48,980 bases of DNA from Trueperaceae bacterium (GTDB lineage Bacteria > Deinococcota > Deinococci > Deinococcales > Trueperaceae): positions 11,189 to 60,168 of the forward strand of contig PAMQ01000009.1 of NCBI GenBank assembly GCA_002707365.1. Direction: 5' to 3'. The notes below the pieces were generated by a model. That model was not told where the DNA came from. It worked only from the letters and a program-made list of their open reading frames with translations, and made no database searches. Position numbers and translations under genes: made by a program. Shown here in pieces: positions 7,122 through 16,363 of this stretch; within the stretch, counting starts at the first letter, position 1; each line of letters opens with the position of its first letter.

Positions 7122-9848
7122 TTAGAAGTCGATAGTGTAAGAGAGGCTGAAGTACTGAGCCGACGAGGCGTCGGATGCAGTGGCCGTATCAGGATCAAAT
7201 GTGAACTGGCCGTATAGGAAGTTAAGATCCCAGTAGGTCCAGGACAATTCGAATCCCGAGGTAGTGCTGTTGACACCACTGGTATCTGCATCAGTGCTAA
7301 CTGCAGTGATAGTGGCGTCTGCGCCCGCATCAACAGTGGTGTTGGTACCACTGTAAGACGCGTAGGTGGCACTGAGGACACTGTTGTCAAACAGGAACTC
7401 GTTCAACGTGACACCAGCAGAGAACTGAATTTCTGTAGCTGTGTACTCATCGCCATCCGCATCAGCCATGGAGTGAGCGTTGGTGCGGTAGTTGACGTTA
7501 CCCGAGAGACTAGGCGCCATTAAGACGTCCAGAGTCTCAGAGCTTACAGAAGCACCAACCAAGAGTTCGGTAGTGTCGTCTGCATCAGCGTCAGAGTCAG
7601 CAGTTCTGGTGTAGTTAGCGTACGGATCAATAGCGAGGACACCGAAGCTCAAGCCGTATTCAGCTGAAACTGCGACTTCCGTACCGCTATTGTCGGCCTC
7701 GCTCTGAGTGTAAGCCAAGCCGAGCGTCAGGCCATCAATTATGGCGTCATCTGCGCTACCGTCATGATCTACGGTAACTCCGAAGTTAGACTCGTATTCA
7801 GCGTCACGCTCAGTAGCGGCATCAACGAGGGTACCGTCCTGGTAAGCCTGGTTGAAGCTACCGCTGACAGTAAGACCGAAGTCTAGGTCAAGTGCAACCG
7901 AGGCGCCGAAGGCCCTGTTTTGCTCCGTAGCAGTGTTGTATTGCGTGAAATGCCCGTCGATATCGAGTGTGAGGAGGTCTACACCAGTGTTAATGATGAA
8001 ACCAGCATTATCCTCAACAATATCAGCATCGGCACCCGCGTGAGCAATCCAACCTGCTGGAACGTCGAAGTAACCGAGCGACAGTTCGTTAAGAACTCCC
8101 AAATCAGTCGTATCAACAGTAGCATTCAAGGTAACCGCGGAGAGACTATCGCCACCTTCTACGGCACCATTCTGGTACTCAAAAGTGACATCGACTAGAG
8201 AAAGAGTAGCTGCGCCGTCAAAGCCCCAAACGAGGGTACGGACGTTATCGTCAGCACTATCACCAGCTTCGCTAGCATTAGTGTTGTTGATGGAGACCAT
8301 AGCCCCACCACTGAAGCCATCAAGCGGAGCCAAGCGGCCTTCGAGGCCAGTAGCGTACGCATTGGCAGCAGTAGTGACGTAATAACCGTTCAGGACAGCA
8401 TCACCAGCGATCGAATCAGACCGAAGGCCGAAGTTAAAGCCGTCGTTCTCGACGTGATCAGCACCATATCCACCGAGCTGAAGACCTGATTCCTCACCAA
8501 AGTTGAAGAAGAGGCTGCTCTCATCACCGATGAGGCCAGCAACTGTGCCGCTCTCAACCGTGATTCCGTAACCTGGGTTGCCATCTTCATCAACGACAGC
8601 TTCACCAGCATCGTCTACAAGCGCTTCAATGGCGACATCAAGAACACCCTCGAAGGAATTAAGACCATTCGGGCTGCCGACACCGTCAAAGGCTGAAGCC
8701 CAGCCCATAGAAACGCTAAGATCGGTAGCGAAATCGCCAGCTACGTTGCCTTGAACTTCGGCGTCTTCGTTAGCTTCACGATCGATTTCACCGTCGTCGT
8801 CATCATCGAACGTACCAGTACTGAACGCAGAGACGCCGCCAGCGGTAAAGCCGTCACCGAAGGCACGATCAATATCAAACATCTCGCCGGCACCACCCGT
8901 ACGAACTACATCGAAGTCGAAACCAAGTGTTCCTGAAACATCAAACACGTTGCTTTCGAGGGTCGTTACGCGACCTTCGAGCGAAGTGATCGCAGCGGAA
9001 TTAGCAGCGTCAGACGCTTCGAGGGCGGAAACTCGCTCACCGATAGCTACTTGGTCGCGACGCAGCGTAATTACGAACTCGCGAATGTTGCCGATATCGC
9101 TCGCATTACTAGCGATACCACTAACATCAACTGCGGCAGGCGCGGGGGCCTGTACTAGCGCTACAACATTATCGCTAAGTAGGTTGACAACGGTGCCAAG
9201 GGCAGATACTGCAGCAGCGTTCTCACGTGCGCGAGCAGCAGCCTTACCAGCGTGAGCAAGTGCATCGCTAGCAAGATCACCAGCGGAAGCAGCTGCACTT
9301 AGAGCAAGGTCACGTTGTTGACCAAGAGAGGCCACGTGATCCTGCAGCTCCTGAACATCAGCAGAGCTAGCGCCATCATCATGATGAGCGTCGTGAATGG
9401 CAGCTTCAAGATCGTCAAGACGGGCAGCGTTCCCCAATGAAAGGGCCGCTATATCGTCCGAACGAACTTCACCAGCATCAGCTATCGAAGCGATGGCGGC
9501 CTCATGGGCAGCTAAGCGAACGCTGTTAGCGGACACATCTGAAGCTAGAGATTGAAGAGCATTGCGTAGTGAGGCGATATCGTCAGCCGTCATGGCGTTC
9601 GCAGCCTCAGCGTTGGCGCTTAGGACAGCCACAGTACGGCTGATCACTAGCGCGGCTTGATAACGTGTGAAACTTTCGTTACCACGGAAGGTTCCATCGG
9701 GGAAACCGATGATTATGCCGTGGTCGGCAATGCGGTGGACAGCGTCGCCAGCCCAGTGATTCGCCGGAACATCCGGGAAGTCGTGGCCGTCAGCCATCGC
9801 GCCGCTTACCAAAAATGCGGCTAGAAAAGCAACAATCAGTTTATTCAC
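7122..9848 (-). CDS. SLH-domain outer-membrane porin / S-layer protein (SlpA-like)
   Basis: 908 residues from a GTG at 9848 preceded by AAGGGG at 9 nt spacing. A signal peptide (MNKLIVAFLAAFLVSGAMA) is followed by one SLH domain at about 22-75 (FPDVPANHWAGDAVHRI, FPDGTFRG). Then come about 210 residues of alanine-rich, heptad-like sequence predicted as a coiled coil, and about 600 residues of acidic, alternating beta-strand sequence ending in SLSYTIDF. The final aromatic residue is a usual signal for outer-membrane barrel insertion. In Deinococcus and Thermus such proteins form an outer-membrane porin layer bound by the SLH domain to a pyruvylated cell-wall polymer. The open frame continues 64 codons upstream, but that part is leader, not protein: it would precede the signal peptide. 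Likely one of the most expressed genes in the window. Confidence 0.92.
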   Translation of the reverse strand: MNKLIVAFLAAFLVSGAMADGHDFPDVPANHWAGDAVHRIADHGIIIGFPDGTFRGNESFTRYQAALVISRTVAVLSANAEAANAMTADDIASLRNALQSLASDVSANSVRLAAHEAAIASIADAGEVRSDDIAALSLGNAARLDDLEAAIHDAHHDDGASSADVQELQDHVASLGQQRDLALSAAASAGDLASDALAHAGKAAARARENAAAVSALGTVVNLLSDNVVALVQAPAPAAVDVSGIASNASDIGNIREFVITLRRDQVAIGERVSALEASDAANSAAITSLEGRVTTLESNVFDVSGTLGFDFDVVRTGGAGEMFDIDRAFGDGFTAGGVSAFSTGTFDDDDDGEIDREANEDAEVQGNVAGDFATDLSVSMGWASAFDGVGSPNGLNSFEGVLDVAIEALVDDAGEAVVDEDGNPGYGITVESGTVAGLIGDESSLFFNFGEESGLQLGGYGADHVENDGFNFGLRSDSIAGDAVLNGYYVTTAANAYATGLEGRLAPLDGFSGGAMVSINNTNASEAGDSADDNVRTLVWGFDGAATLSLVDVTFEYQNGAVEGGDSLSAVTLNATVDTTDLGVLNELSLGYFDVPAGWIAHAGADADIVEDNAGFIINTGVDLLTLDIDGHFTQYNTATEQNRAFGASVALDLDFGLTVSGSFNQAYQDGTLVDAATERDAEYESNFGVTVDHDGSADDAIIDGLTLGLAYTQSEADNSGTEVAVSAEYGLSFGVLAIDPYANYTRTADSDADADDTTELLVGASVSSETLDVLMAPSLSGNVNYRTNAHSMADADGDEYTATEIQFSAGVTLNEFLFDNSVLSATYASYSGTNTTVDAGADATITAVSTDADTSGVNSTTSGFELSWTYWDLNFLYGQFTFDPDTATASDASSAQYFSLSYTIDF

Positions 9849-10047
9849 TGTAATTAACCCCTTGTATTTATTAATTAAGTTACGCGGTGTTCCGCCCTGA
9901 ATCTTTCGAAAGTCATTGGGGAGTGTCCGTGTTTCCTCCTCAAAATTTCGACGGATACTGGGTTTCCCACCGGGACCTGTTTCCGCTAAGACCGCTTTTG
10001 GGGTTTCCACCTCCTTCCGATACGTCCCCAGCAGTGACACAAATCCA
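9849..10047 (-). promoter_or_regulatory. Long 5' leader of the SLH porin mRNA with four GGAAAC repeats
   Basis: About 200 nt separate the predicted transcription start from the GTG. On the minus strand the leader holds four copies of GGAAAC (plus-strand positions 9931-9936, 9962-9967, 9979-9984 and 10003-10008) within 78 nt. One overlaps a perfect Shine-Dalgarno-like GGAAGGAGGT (10009-10018) that has no start codon at a suitable distance. Repeated purine motifs in a leader suggest a binding site for an RNA-binding regulator or mRNA-stabilising protein; this is inference. Long regulatory leaders are known for Thermus slpA. Confidence 0.5.
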
Positions 10048-10052
10048 TGATC

Positions 10053-10082
10053 AGCATGTCACATCTAACCCCTTAATGTCAA
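10053..10082 (-). promoter_or_regulatory. Promoter of the SLH porin gene
   Basis: Minus strand: a perfect TTGACA (10077-10082), an 18-nt spacer, then CATGCT (10053-10058) preceded by TG one base before, an extended -10. The -10 itself is weak (3 of 6), so the exact start site is uncertain. Confidence 0.5.
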
Positions 10083-10222
10083 TAACAATGAAGAGTCCAT
10101 GAGAACTAAGAAGTGCCCTTGCTGACGCAAGAACTCGCCATTGTTAGATTAGTCACTCAGAATACTCTCATGGGTGACTTTTCAAGGACACCAGCAAACC
10201 CATGGAAGGAGCTTCAGCTGAG

Positions 10223-10228
10223 TATAAT
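10223..10228 (+). promoter_or_regulatory. TATAAT box before thyX
   Basis: A consensus TATAAT ends 9 nt before the ATG at 10238, leaving a leader of only a few nucleotides. It favours that ATG over the in-frame ATG at 10202. No clear -35 is seen. Confidence 0.45.
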
Positions 10229-10237
10229 GAACTCTAT

Positions 10238-11167
10238 ATGGCTAGAATTAACGTCCCAGCGGCTGAACAGCTCATTGATCAGGAGTTCCCTGTATTGGAT
10301 CACGGCTTTGTCCGACTGATAGATTACCTGGGTGGCGACGCTCGCATTGTTCAATCAGCTCGGGTTTCATACGGCGAGGGAACTAAAACTGTTCGTGAGG
10401 ATCGAGCACTAATCGATTACCTTTTGCGCAATCGCCATACCTCCCCTTTCGAACAAGTAATCCTTACCTTTCACGTAAAAATGCCGATCTTCGTTGCCCG
10501 CCAATGGATCCGGCACCGGACAGCTCGCCTAAACGAAATAAGTGGTCGATATAGTGTCATGCGCGATGAATTCTACCTCCCCAGAGAGCACGAGGTCCGA
10601 TTACAATCACAACGAAACCGCCAGGGTGGCAGCGAGGCGGAAGTCCCAACTGACCTGCAACAAAAAGTAATTCAGATGCTCGCATCTGATCAGCAAAATG
10701 TCTACGAAAATTACCAGGAAATCCTTGAAGACGGTCTTGCGCGGGAACTAGCCCGCATCAACCTACCCCTCTCGCTTTATACAGAGATGTATTGGCAAAT
10801 CGACTTAAACAACCTTTTTCATTTTTTGCGCCTTCGTATGGACTGGCATGCACAATACGAGATCCGTGTTTATGGAGATGCGATGGCAGAAATCGTCAAA
10901 GCAGTGTCGCCATTAGCCTTTGAGGCATTCGAGGAACACATACTTCATGGCCAAACCTTCTCCCGAAGCGAATTAGAGTTACTTCGGGCCGCGATTGATT
11001 TTGAACAACTTACCAAAAGTTTAGAAAAAAGTAATCTGCGAAAAACCCGCCGCAACGAGTTCCTAAATAAACTTGACGCACAACTAGCCACCCCTAAAAT
11101 AGGGAAAACCGAGACGGTTTCCCAAGAAGCCTCAACTACAGCTACAGCTCCTAGTAAGAAAAAGTAA
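10238..11167 (+). CDS. thyX: Flavin-dependent thymidylate synthase
   Basis: Makes dTMP from dUMP with methylenetetrahydrofolate, FAD and NADPH. The signature RHRx7S is present (RHRTARLNEIS, starting near residue 92), together with the conserved N-terminal FVRLIDYLGGDARIVQSARV and a C-terminal EIRVYGDAMAEI region. Its 309 residues exceed the usual 220-250: the extra length is a basic and Thr/Ala-rich tail after about residue 250 that ends in SKKK. An in-frame ATG at 10202 would add 12 residues; I prefer 10238 because of the TATAAT at 10223 and because the upstream AAGGA is 13 nt from 10202. No thyA occurs in the window. Confidence 0.93.
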   Translation: MARINVPAAEQLIDQEFPVLDHGFVRLIDYLGGDARIVQSARVSYGEGTKTVREDRALIDYLLRNRHTSPFEQVILTFHVKMPIFVARQWIRHRTARLNEISGRYSVMRDEFYLPREHEVRLQSQRNRQGGSEAEVPTDLQQKVIQMLASDQQNVYENYQEILEDGLARELARINLPLSLYTEMYWQIDLNNLFHFLRLRMDWHAQYEIRVYGDAMAEIVKAVSPLAFEAFEEHILHGQTFSRSELELLRAAIDFEQLTKSLEKSNLRKTRRNEFLNKLDAQLATPKIGKTETVSQEASTTATAPSKKK

Positions 11168-11199
11168 TATCTCGGGCCCTGCTATATAACCCTAAATAA

Positions 11200-11667
11200 A
11201 TGCGTTACCAGATCATTACCATTGGCAACTTAAAACATACATCTTTTGCGAAAGTGGGCGATCACTACCTTAAACGCTTGTCAGGGCTGAGCAAAGCCAA
11301 GCTGATTGAAGTGCGACCCTCCCGGAACAAAATAGTCCGGGAACGCCAATACGAGGAGTCCAACCTGCTACTAAATCACGCAAAGGGTTATGTTGTAGTG
11401 CTTGACGAGCAAGGCCGAGACTGGCGTTCGAGAGATTTAGCGAAACACATTGGTGATCTAGAAACCCGAGGAGTCAGTCTAATGAGTTTTCTTATCGGGG
11501 GCGCAGAAGGGCACCCTAAAGATCTCGTAACCTCTAATGACACCCACGATAGTTGGAGTTTATCACCTATGACACTTCCTCATGAACTAGCTCGCATTGT
11601 ATTGCTCGAGCAACTCTATCGCGCTGAAACAATACGAACAGGACACCCATACCACCGGGATAGTTAA
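11200..11667 (+). CDS. rlmH: 23S rRNA pseudouridine-1915 N3-methyltransferase
   Basis: 155 residues, the normal size of this SPOUT-family enzyme, which methylates pseudouridine 1915 in helix 69 of the 70S ribosome. The knotted C-terminal half shows FLIGGAEGH and then LSPMTLPHELARIVLLEQLYRA, ending with the typical TGHPYHR. It follows thyX by 32 nt on the same strand and may share its transcript; no Shine-Dalgarno sequence is visible before the ATG, while an A/T-rich TATATA stretch lies at 11183-11188. Confidence 0.95.
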   Translation: MRYQIITIGNLKHTSFAKVGDHYLKRLSGLSKAKLIEVRPSRNKIVRERQYEESNLLLNHAKGYVVVLDEQGRDWRSRDLAKHIGDLETRGVSLMSFLIGGAEGHPKDLVTSNDTHDSWSLSPMTLPHELARIVLLEQLYRAETIRTGHPYHRDS

Positions 11668-11907
11668 CACAAGTTTCCAGCATCCAAAATCATTCGTTTA
11701 TCAGAATTTCTATAAGCAAAATCCCAACGCACAATTAGAGAGCACAGAAACCCATGAAGCAAAACCCTGAGCTCTTCCATTACCCAACCCAACATCAGTG
11801 AATTATCTGTTTAACCGGGGATAACTAAATTTCGCAACATACTACAAGGAACCCCTTTTGTTACCTAACATCCATACTTAACCACCAAAAGCGTTTACCA
11901 GATAACC

Positions 11908-12243
11908 TTAAACACTAAACCCAAACATCCTCATTTGCTTTTTTCCGTCCTCGGTCATCTTTTCAGTTGTCCAAACTGGATCCCAAACAAACGTCACGCT
12001 AGCCTTAGTAACCCCATCGACCTGCATCGCAGCCAACTCAGCGTCAGCCTGGATCATATCCATTACCGGGCAACCAGGGCTAGTGAGGGTCATTTCAATA
12101 TCAACCGCACCCTCGTCACTAACCTCCAGGTGGTATACAAGACCAAGGTCCACCACATTCACAGGAATCTCAGGGTCCCGTACCACCTTAAGCGCCTCCA
12201 ATATCTCATCCTTAAACTGGTCACTGTTCTCGGGTGCACTCAT
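11908..12243 (-). CDS. sufT: SufT-like iron-sulfur assembly factor (MIP18/DUF59)
   Basis: 111 residues forming a single MIP18-family domain: VVRDPEIPVNVVDLGLVY near 20-37, and LTSPGCPVMDMI near 63-74 with the conserved cysteine of TxPGCP. These proteins help mature Fe-S proteins. The ending (WDPVWTTEKMTEDGK plus a hydrophobic tail) fits the SufT branch. In many genomes sufT sits in the suf operon; here it is alone, about 21 kb from sufCBD. On the minus strand TACGCT lies 7 nt before the ATG, again leaderless-like. Confidence 0.82.
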   Translation of the reverse strand: MSAPENSDQFKDEILEALKVVRDPEIPVNVVDLGLVYHLEVSDEGAVDIEMTLTSPGCPVMDMIQADAELAAMQVDGVTKASVTFVWDPVWTTEKMTEDGKKQMRMFGFSV

Positions 12244-12250
12244 GACCCAC

Positions 12251-12256
12251 AGCGTA
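12251..12256 (-). promoter_or_regulatory. Leaderless-type -10 box of sufT
   Basis: TACGCT on the minus strand, 7 nt before the ATG. A TTGACA lies only 10 nt further upstream, too close to act as its -35, so the assignment is tentative. Confidence 0.3.
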
Positions 12257-12529
12257 TCAGAGCTTGTGTCAAGAGGTTAGGATCTACAAGACGGAGAAGC
12301 TTTACGGCCAGATCATCAGATTATGGAAAATAACAAAGGTACTTAAAATATCTTCGCCAAATAAGATTCCTTCAGACGCTACTGGACAGTAAAAAGTCTA
12401 GTAGTTAGACATCATTTATGGTTAACTCCAAACCCATGTTTTTGCTAAACCCCCAGCCTTGCGATCATACCAACTAGTAGGCATATATCCAGGGTAAAAA
12501 CAATTCGCTACAAACATATATAGATGTAA

Positions 12530-13591
12530 TTACCGATCTGCGTAACGATCACGATGAACTACGTAAGCGAGAGTCAACCCAAGAAGAGTAGCGATTAAAC
12601 TCGTGCCACCATAAGATACAAGAGGCAAGGTGATCCCCGTCACCGGCGCAAGCCCAAGTGTCACACCTACGTTTACCAGAACTTGAAAACCAATCAATAC
12701 GAGAACGCCGGCCACGATAAATTGATCGCGCTGAAAGATGCACTCCATCGCCATTGACGCTAACCGCCAGAACAGCAAACCATACAGGAGCAACAGAACT
12801 GAGGCTGCTGCGAACCCCCCCTCTTCAGCTAAAACCGGAAAAATGAAGTCGGTATGTCGATAGGGGATAAACCCGAATTGCGACTGCGTTCCTCTGCCAT
12901 ACCCCTTACCGAATAATCCTCCGGAACCAACCGCAATGGTAGATTGAATGACCTGATAGCCGCTTCCTTGGGGATCCGCTGCAGGGTTCAAAAACGAGAC
13001 CATTCGTTCTTTTTGGTGGGGCTCTAAATTTGGCCAAACGATAGTGGGGACGGCTACCAGAAACAAAGTCCCAAACACGACTAGATGTCGCCAAGGTATA
13101 CCCCTAATCATAAAAATACCAACGCCTACAGCTGCGAGCACCAAAGCACTCCCCAAATCCGGCTCAAGAAAAACCAACCCTACCGGCAGGGCAATCAACA
13201 CTACTGGCCTCAAATAACTCATTGGTCCCTGGACAGGACGCTCATGGAATACAGAAGCGAGAGCTAAAATAAGCGCTATTTTCGATAACTCGGATGGTTG
13301 GAAACCTGGCAATGGACCAAGAATTAACCATGATTTTGCACCGTTAATGGTTGCACCAATTAGCTTGGTTAAGACGAGTAGTCCCATAGTAGCGATGTAT
13401 AAGTGCATTGAGAATCTTAAAAGGCGCCTGCGGCCTAACCAAAGTGTCGCTGCACTTGCCACAATACCTGCACCGAGGAAAACCAATTGACGTATTAATT
13501 CATTAGAGGGCGCTGCGGTGCTCAGAGTCAAAAGCCCGAAAGCTAGAATCACAAAGGTAGTTAGTGGAAGAGCAAGATCTATTCTGATCAC
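12530..13591 (-). CDS. rodA: Rod-shape peptidoglycan glycosyltransferase RodA (SEDS family)
   Basis: 353 residues, about ten membrane segments. It polymerises lipid II during side-wall growth together with a class B PBP. SEDS hallmarks are present: INGAKSWL with FQPSELSKIALIL, the EPDLGSALV motif with its catalytic-site aspartate, IPYRHTDFIFPVLAEEGG, and PVTGITLPLVSYGGTSL near the end. It is closer to RodA than FtsW in its short termini and in the GYGRGTQSQFGFIPYRHTDFIF stretch. GTG start at 13591 with GGAG 8 nt upstream. No mreB/pbp2 neighbours are in the window. Confidence 0.93.
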   Translation of the reverse strand: MIRIDLALPLTTFVILAFGLLTLSTAAPSNELIRQLVFLGAGIVASAATLWLGRRRLLRFSMHLYIATMGLLVLTKLIGATINGAKSWLILGPLPGFQPSELSKIALILALASVFHERPVQGPMSYLRPVVLIALPVGLVFLEPDLGSALVLAAVGVGIFMIRGIPWRHLVVFGTLFLVAVPTIVWPNLEPHQKERMVSFLNPAADPQGSGYQVIQSTIAVGSGGLFGKGYGRGTQSQFGFIPYRHTDFIFPVLAEEGGFAAASVLLLLYGLLFWRLASMAMECIFQRDQFIVAGVLVLIGFQVLVNVGVTLGLAPVTGITLPLVSYGGTSLIATLLGLTLAYVVHRDRYADR

Positions 13592-13702
13592 TCTTTAGTC
13601 TCCATCCAACCATAGGCTAACAAATGGAACTCAACCTAGGTGCTTACCAAATTGAAGATATGCCTTGGACGGATAAGAAATAACACAGACAGCTAGTATT
13701 TT

Positions 13703-15376
13703 TTAAGTCTTAGAGTTAGTCATAACCCAATTCCTGCCACCTGTCCTGGCCCACAATATCCATTCTCCAACAAGAACTACCAGAGCAATGAGAACAAACC
13801 AAATGTAAACGGGGTGAGTCGTATCTTTAAATGAAACTTCGAGGTTTTGATAATTCGTTGGTAAATTCTCACTCTGGAACGATGATTCCAGTCTGGACTC
13901 AACAACACTGTTCAAGTTAGCTGTGTATAAATTTTCTTCGACCACATAACTTCCGGGAACTTCTACCATTTGGACAAGAACCCCATTTAAAGTAGAACCG
14001 TCGGGAAGCGGGGTTCCAAGCTCCAATGACTTATCCCCACTAAACTCCCTAAGAATGTTGGTTATAAGAGCAGGGAACGCCGGTCTAAGAACTATGTTTG
14101 TTTGGCTAGGATGAAAAGCAAAGTTTACGATTCGAAGATCAGCATAATCAGCCTTAATAAGAACCGGTTTTAGGTCTCTGGTCCAGGCCAACACCTTCCA
14201 ATTACCTTCCCCGGCACTCCAAACGGGATCTATGCCGACTACCGCCTCCCGTAAATCTACGAATCGAAGTAGAGAGTCGACCTGATCCCAGTCCTTAACT
14301 ACATACGCTTGGGCATTAGAGCTTGGTGTTGGAAAGAGCACATAACGACCACCCGATAGAGTTGCTGGATCAACCCCAGTTAAGATTCGAACATCAGCAT
14401 CAGCAAAAGTTTCTGGAGATCTACTTACACTCCAAGTAACACCAGGTATCGCATCGAGAGCCTTAATTATTTGAGGGGACCGCGAATCGATAACAACCAC
14501 TTGGTCTTCAATACCGGCATAGGCTGTATCGTCCAAACTCAAGGCATCCCAACTAGGCACTTTAATTCTAGCCTCGAAAATCCCTCTGTGACTCGCCAAG
14601 GGCAATATAGCAGTGGACTGCCCCTTAGCTGGAATTAAAAGACTAGTTTTAGAAACGGCCTCACCATCTTTGGTGATCTCAACTACAACTTCTTGTGGTC
14701 GCGGACTGGTCGAAATCACAGCAACATAAGCCTGCTGCATTCCAACCTCAAAGGTCCTTATGCCAATGTTAACGCCATCTCCACTCACATCGTGATAATG
14801 CGCGGTCGCTCCAGAAGGCGGAGATTGATCACTGAACAAGTGCACTTCTCCGTCAGAAGCAATGCTATTGGCTAACTTTATAGCCCTGCCCAAATCAGCA
14901 TCTCGATCAAATGCTCTGAGTTTAGAAAGAGCCTCTTGCAAAGTACGGGTATTACTGGTCATGGGTTGTACAACAGTGGCATCTAAGCCTGCTCGGATCA
15001 CAAGAGCACGACCATTGCCTCGAATAAGCTTCTCTGCTTCTCGAACAGCTTTATCTATCCGCACCCCATCACTATCGCGAGCTGCCATACTTGCAGATGA
15101 ATCAATAATAAAAATTTGTGGTGGAGACCCATCAGCACTAAGGTTTGGTCGGACAAGAGCAAGAACGATAAAAATAATGAAAAGAACCTGAGCAAATAAC
15201 ACCCAACTGGCCGCAAACCGCCTACGGTTCCGGGTAATCTCTAAGGCATTACGCCAAAGGAACAGTGCAGATACTTCTTTTCGCCGCTTGTTCCTCCTTA
15301 GGAAATGCAAAAGTATTACTACTGGTATAGCTGTTAATACCCAAAAAAAAGCAGGAAATAAAAAACTCAGAGCCAC
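13703..15376 (-). CDS. BatA-like membrane protein with a von Willebrand A domain
   Basis: 557 residues. The N-terminus is the aerotolerance BatA-type membrane domain: a first helix (FFWVLTAIPVVILLHFLRR), a basic cytoplasmic stretch and a second helix near 56-76. A VWA domain follows with the MIDAS start DSSAS at 92-96. The middle is beta-rich extracytoplasmic sequence, and a final helix near 525-545 (FVLIALVVLVGEWILW) anchors the C-terminus. Such proteins usually sit next to a MoxR ATPase and a DUF58 protein; neither is present here, which is unusual. GTG start with GAGG at 4 nt. Its exact role is unknown. Confidence 0.8.
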   Translation of the reverse strand: MALSFLFPAFFWVLTAIPVVILLHFLRRNKRRKEVSALFLWRNALEITRNRRRFAASWVLFAQVLFIIFIVLALVRPNLSADGSPPQIFIIDSSASMAARDSDGVRIDKAVREAEKLIRGNGRALVIRAGLDATVVQPMTSNTRTLQEALSKLRAFDRDADLGRAIKLANSIASDGEVHLFSDQSPPSGATAHYHDVSGDGVNIGIRTFEVGMQQAYVAVISTSPRPQEVVVEITKDGEAVSKTSLLIPAKGQSTAILPLASHRGIFEARIKVPSWDALSLDDTAYAGIEDQVVVIDSRSPQIIKALDAIPGVTWSVSRSPETFADADVRILTGVDPATLSGGRYVLFPTPSSNAQAYVVKDWDQVDSLLRFVDLREAVVGIDPVWSAGEGNWKVLAWTRDLKPVLIKADYADLRIVNFAFHPSQTNIVLRPAFPALITNILREFSGDKSLELGTPLPDGSTLNGVLVQMVEVPGSYVVEENLYTANLNSVVESRLESSFQSENLPTNYQNLEVSFKDTTHPVYIWFVLIALVVLVGEWILWARTGGRNWVMTNSKT

Positions 15377-15520
15377 TTAACCTCGCTTATTTTGTGTTCC
15401 GCACTTGACTTCATCTAGAAGCAGTGTAACCTTAGTTAAGGATTCCATTAGGACCTCCTAGGAGTATGGAATATTTTCCGTGCCAGTTTCCACACGTTTC
15501 TTGTTTTAAAGGAGTTTTTT

Positions 15521-16087
15521 GTGAACACTCATCCTGAAGTCCTTGCTATTGGAGCGCAAGCACCGTCTTTCTTTTTGCCAGCCACCGATGGAAAAGAGTA
15601 TAGCCTAAGTGATTTCGATGCCTCTGTATTAGTTTACGTCCAAGGTTGCAACCATTGCCCTTACGTCATCGGATATCTCGATCGCCTCAAAAGCCTTGCT
15701 AATGATTTCCAGGCAAGAGACGTGCAATTCGTAATGATCAACTCAAATGATGCAGCAACTTACCCTGATGATGATTTCGAATCAATGAAGAAGTTTTCGC
15801 TAGATCAGGACCTTCCTTTCCCCTATCTTTACGATGAGGACCAATCCATTGCTCAGGCCTATAAGGCTGTCAGGACCCCCGAAATATTGGTTTTCGATGC
15901 GGACAGAACTCTCCGCTACCATGGTCGTATCGACGATAATGCTAAGGAGCCGCACAATGTTACGTCGACCGAATTGCGTAATGCTCTTGAGGCTCTAACC
16001 TCTGGTAACACAGTGCAGGAGGCAGAAACTTACGCTGTAGGGTGTACTGTCAAATGGAAGCCCGGTAACGAACCAATTGTCAGTTAA
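15521..16087 (+). CDS. Thioredoxin-fold redoxin (AhpC/TSA family)
   Basis: 188 residues, cytoplasmic (no signal peptide). The N-terminal PxFxLPxxDGKxYSLSDF pattern (APSFFLPATDGKEYSLSDF) is that of redoxins. The active-site CxxC is Cys43/Cys46 in GCNHCPYV, and a cis-proline region follows in VRTPEILVFD. A further Cys near 174 (AVGCTVKW) sits in the family's conserved C-terminal segment. It probably reduces disulfides or peroxides; substrate unknown. GTG start at 15521 with a clear AAAGGAG before it. Confidence 0.88.
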   Translation: MNTHPEVLAIGAQAPSFFLPATDGKEYSLSDFDASVLVYVQGCNHCPYVIGYLDRLKSLANDFQARDVQFVMINSNDAATYPDDDFESMKKFSLDQDLPFPYLYDEDQSIAQAYKAVRTPEILVFDADRTLRYHGRIDDNAKEPHNVTSTELRNALEALTSGNTVQEAETYAVGCTVKWKPGNEPIVS

Positions 16088-16297
16088 TTCTGATTGCCCA
16101 AATCTTTAGAGCGTCCCTTCGCCTCATCTAGTACTGTGCTTGTTGTGTAAAGCCTAATTAAGAACACTAGGGATTCGGGTTTTTACCGTCCCTGTCAGTA
16201 AACACGGTACTATCAAGAATATGACCCCAGCTGTGGATAACTTGCCTCAGCACAAGTTCAAATACAATAGTGTCAGATTCGCCCTATAGCATGTAAC

Positions 16298-16332
16298 CTT
16301 GAGAAAACCTGTCTCTGACAGGTTTTCTCAAG
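16298..16332. repeat. 16-bp perfect inverted repeat with 3-nt loop
   Basis: CTTGAGAAAACCTGTC pairs with its exact complement after the loop TCT. Neither strand has a T-run after it, so it is not a textbook Rho-independent terminator, although it lies between two convergent genes. Confidence 0.8.
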
Positions 16333-16363
16333 ATCCCGTAAGGATAGGCAAAAAACTAGAAGG

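Noticed and set aside
7852-9255. Long plus-strand frames opposite the SLH porin
   Set aside because: They are antisense shadows of a Ser/Ala-rich gene, without start signals or recognisable domains.
9849-10040. 64-codon N-terminal extension of the SLH porin frame
   Set aside because: It would precede a clear signal peptide; the GTG at 9848 has its own ribosome site and the extension coincides with the mRNA leader.
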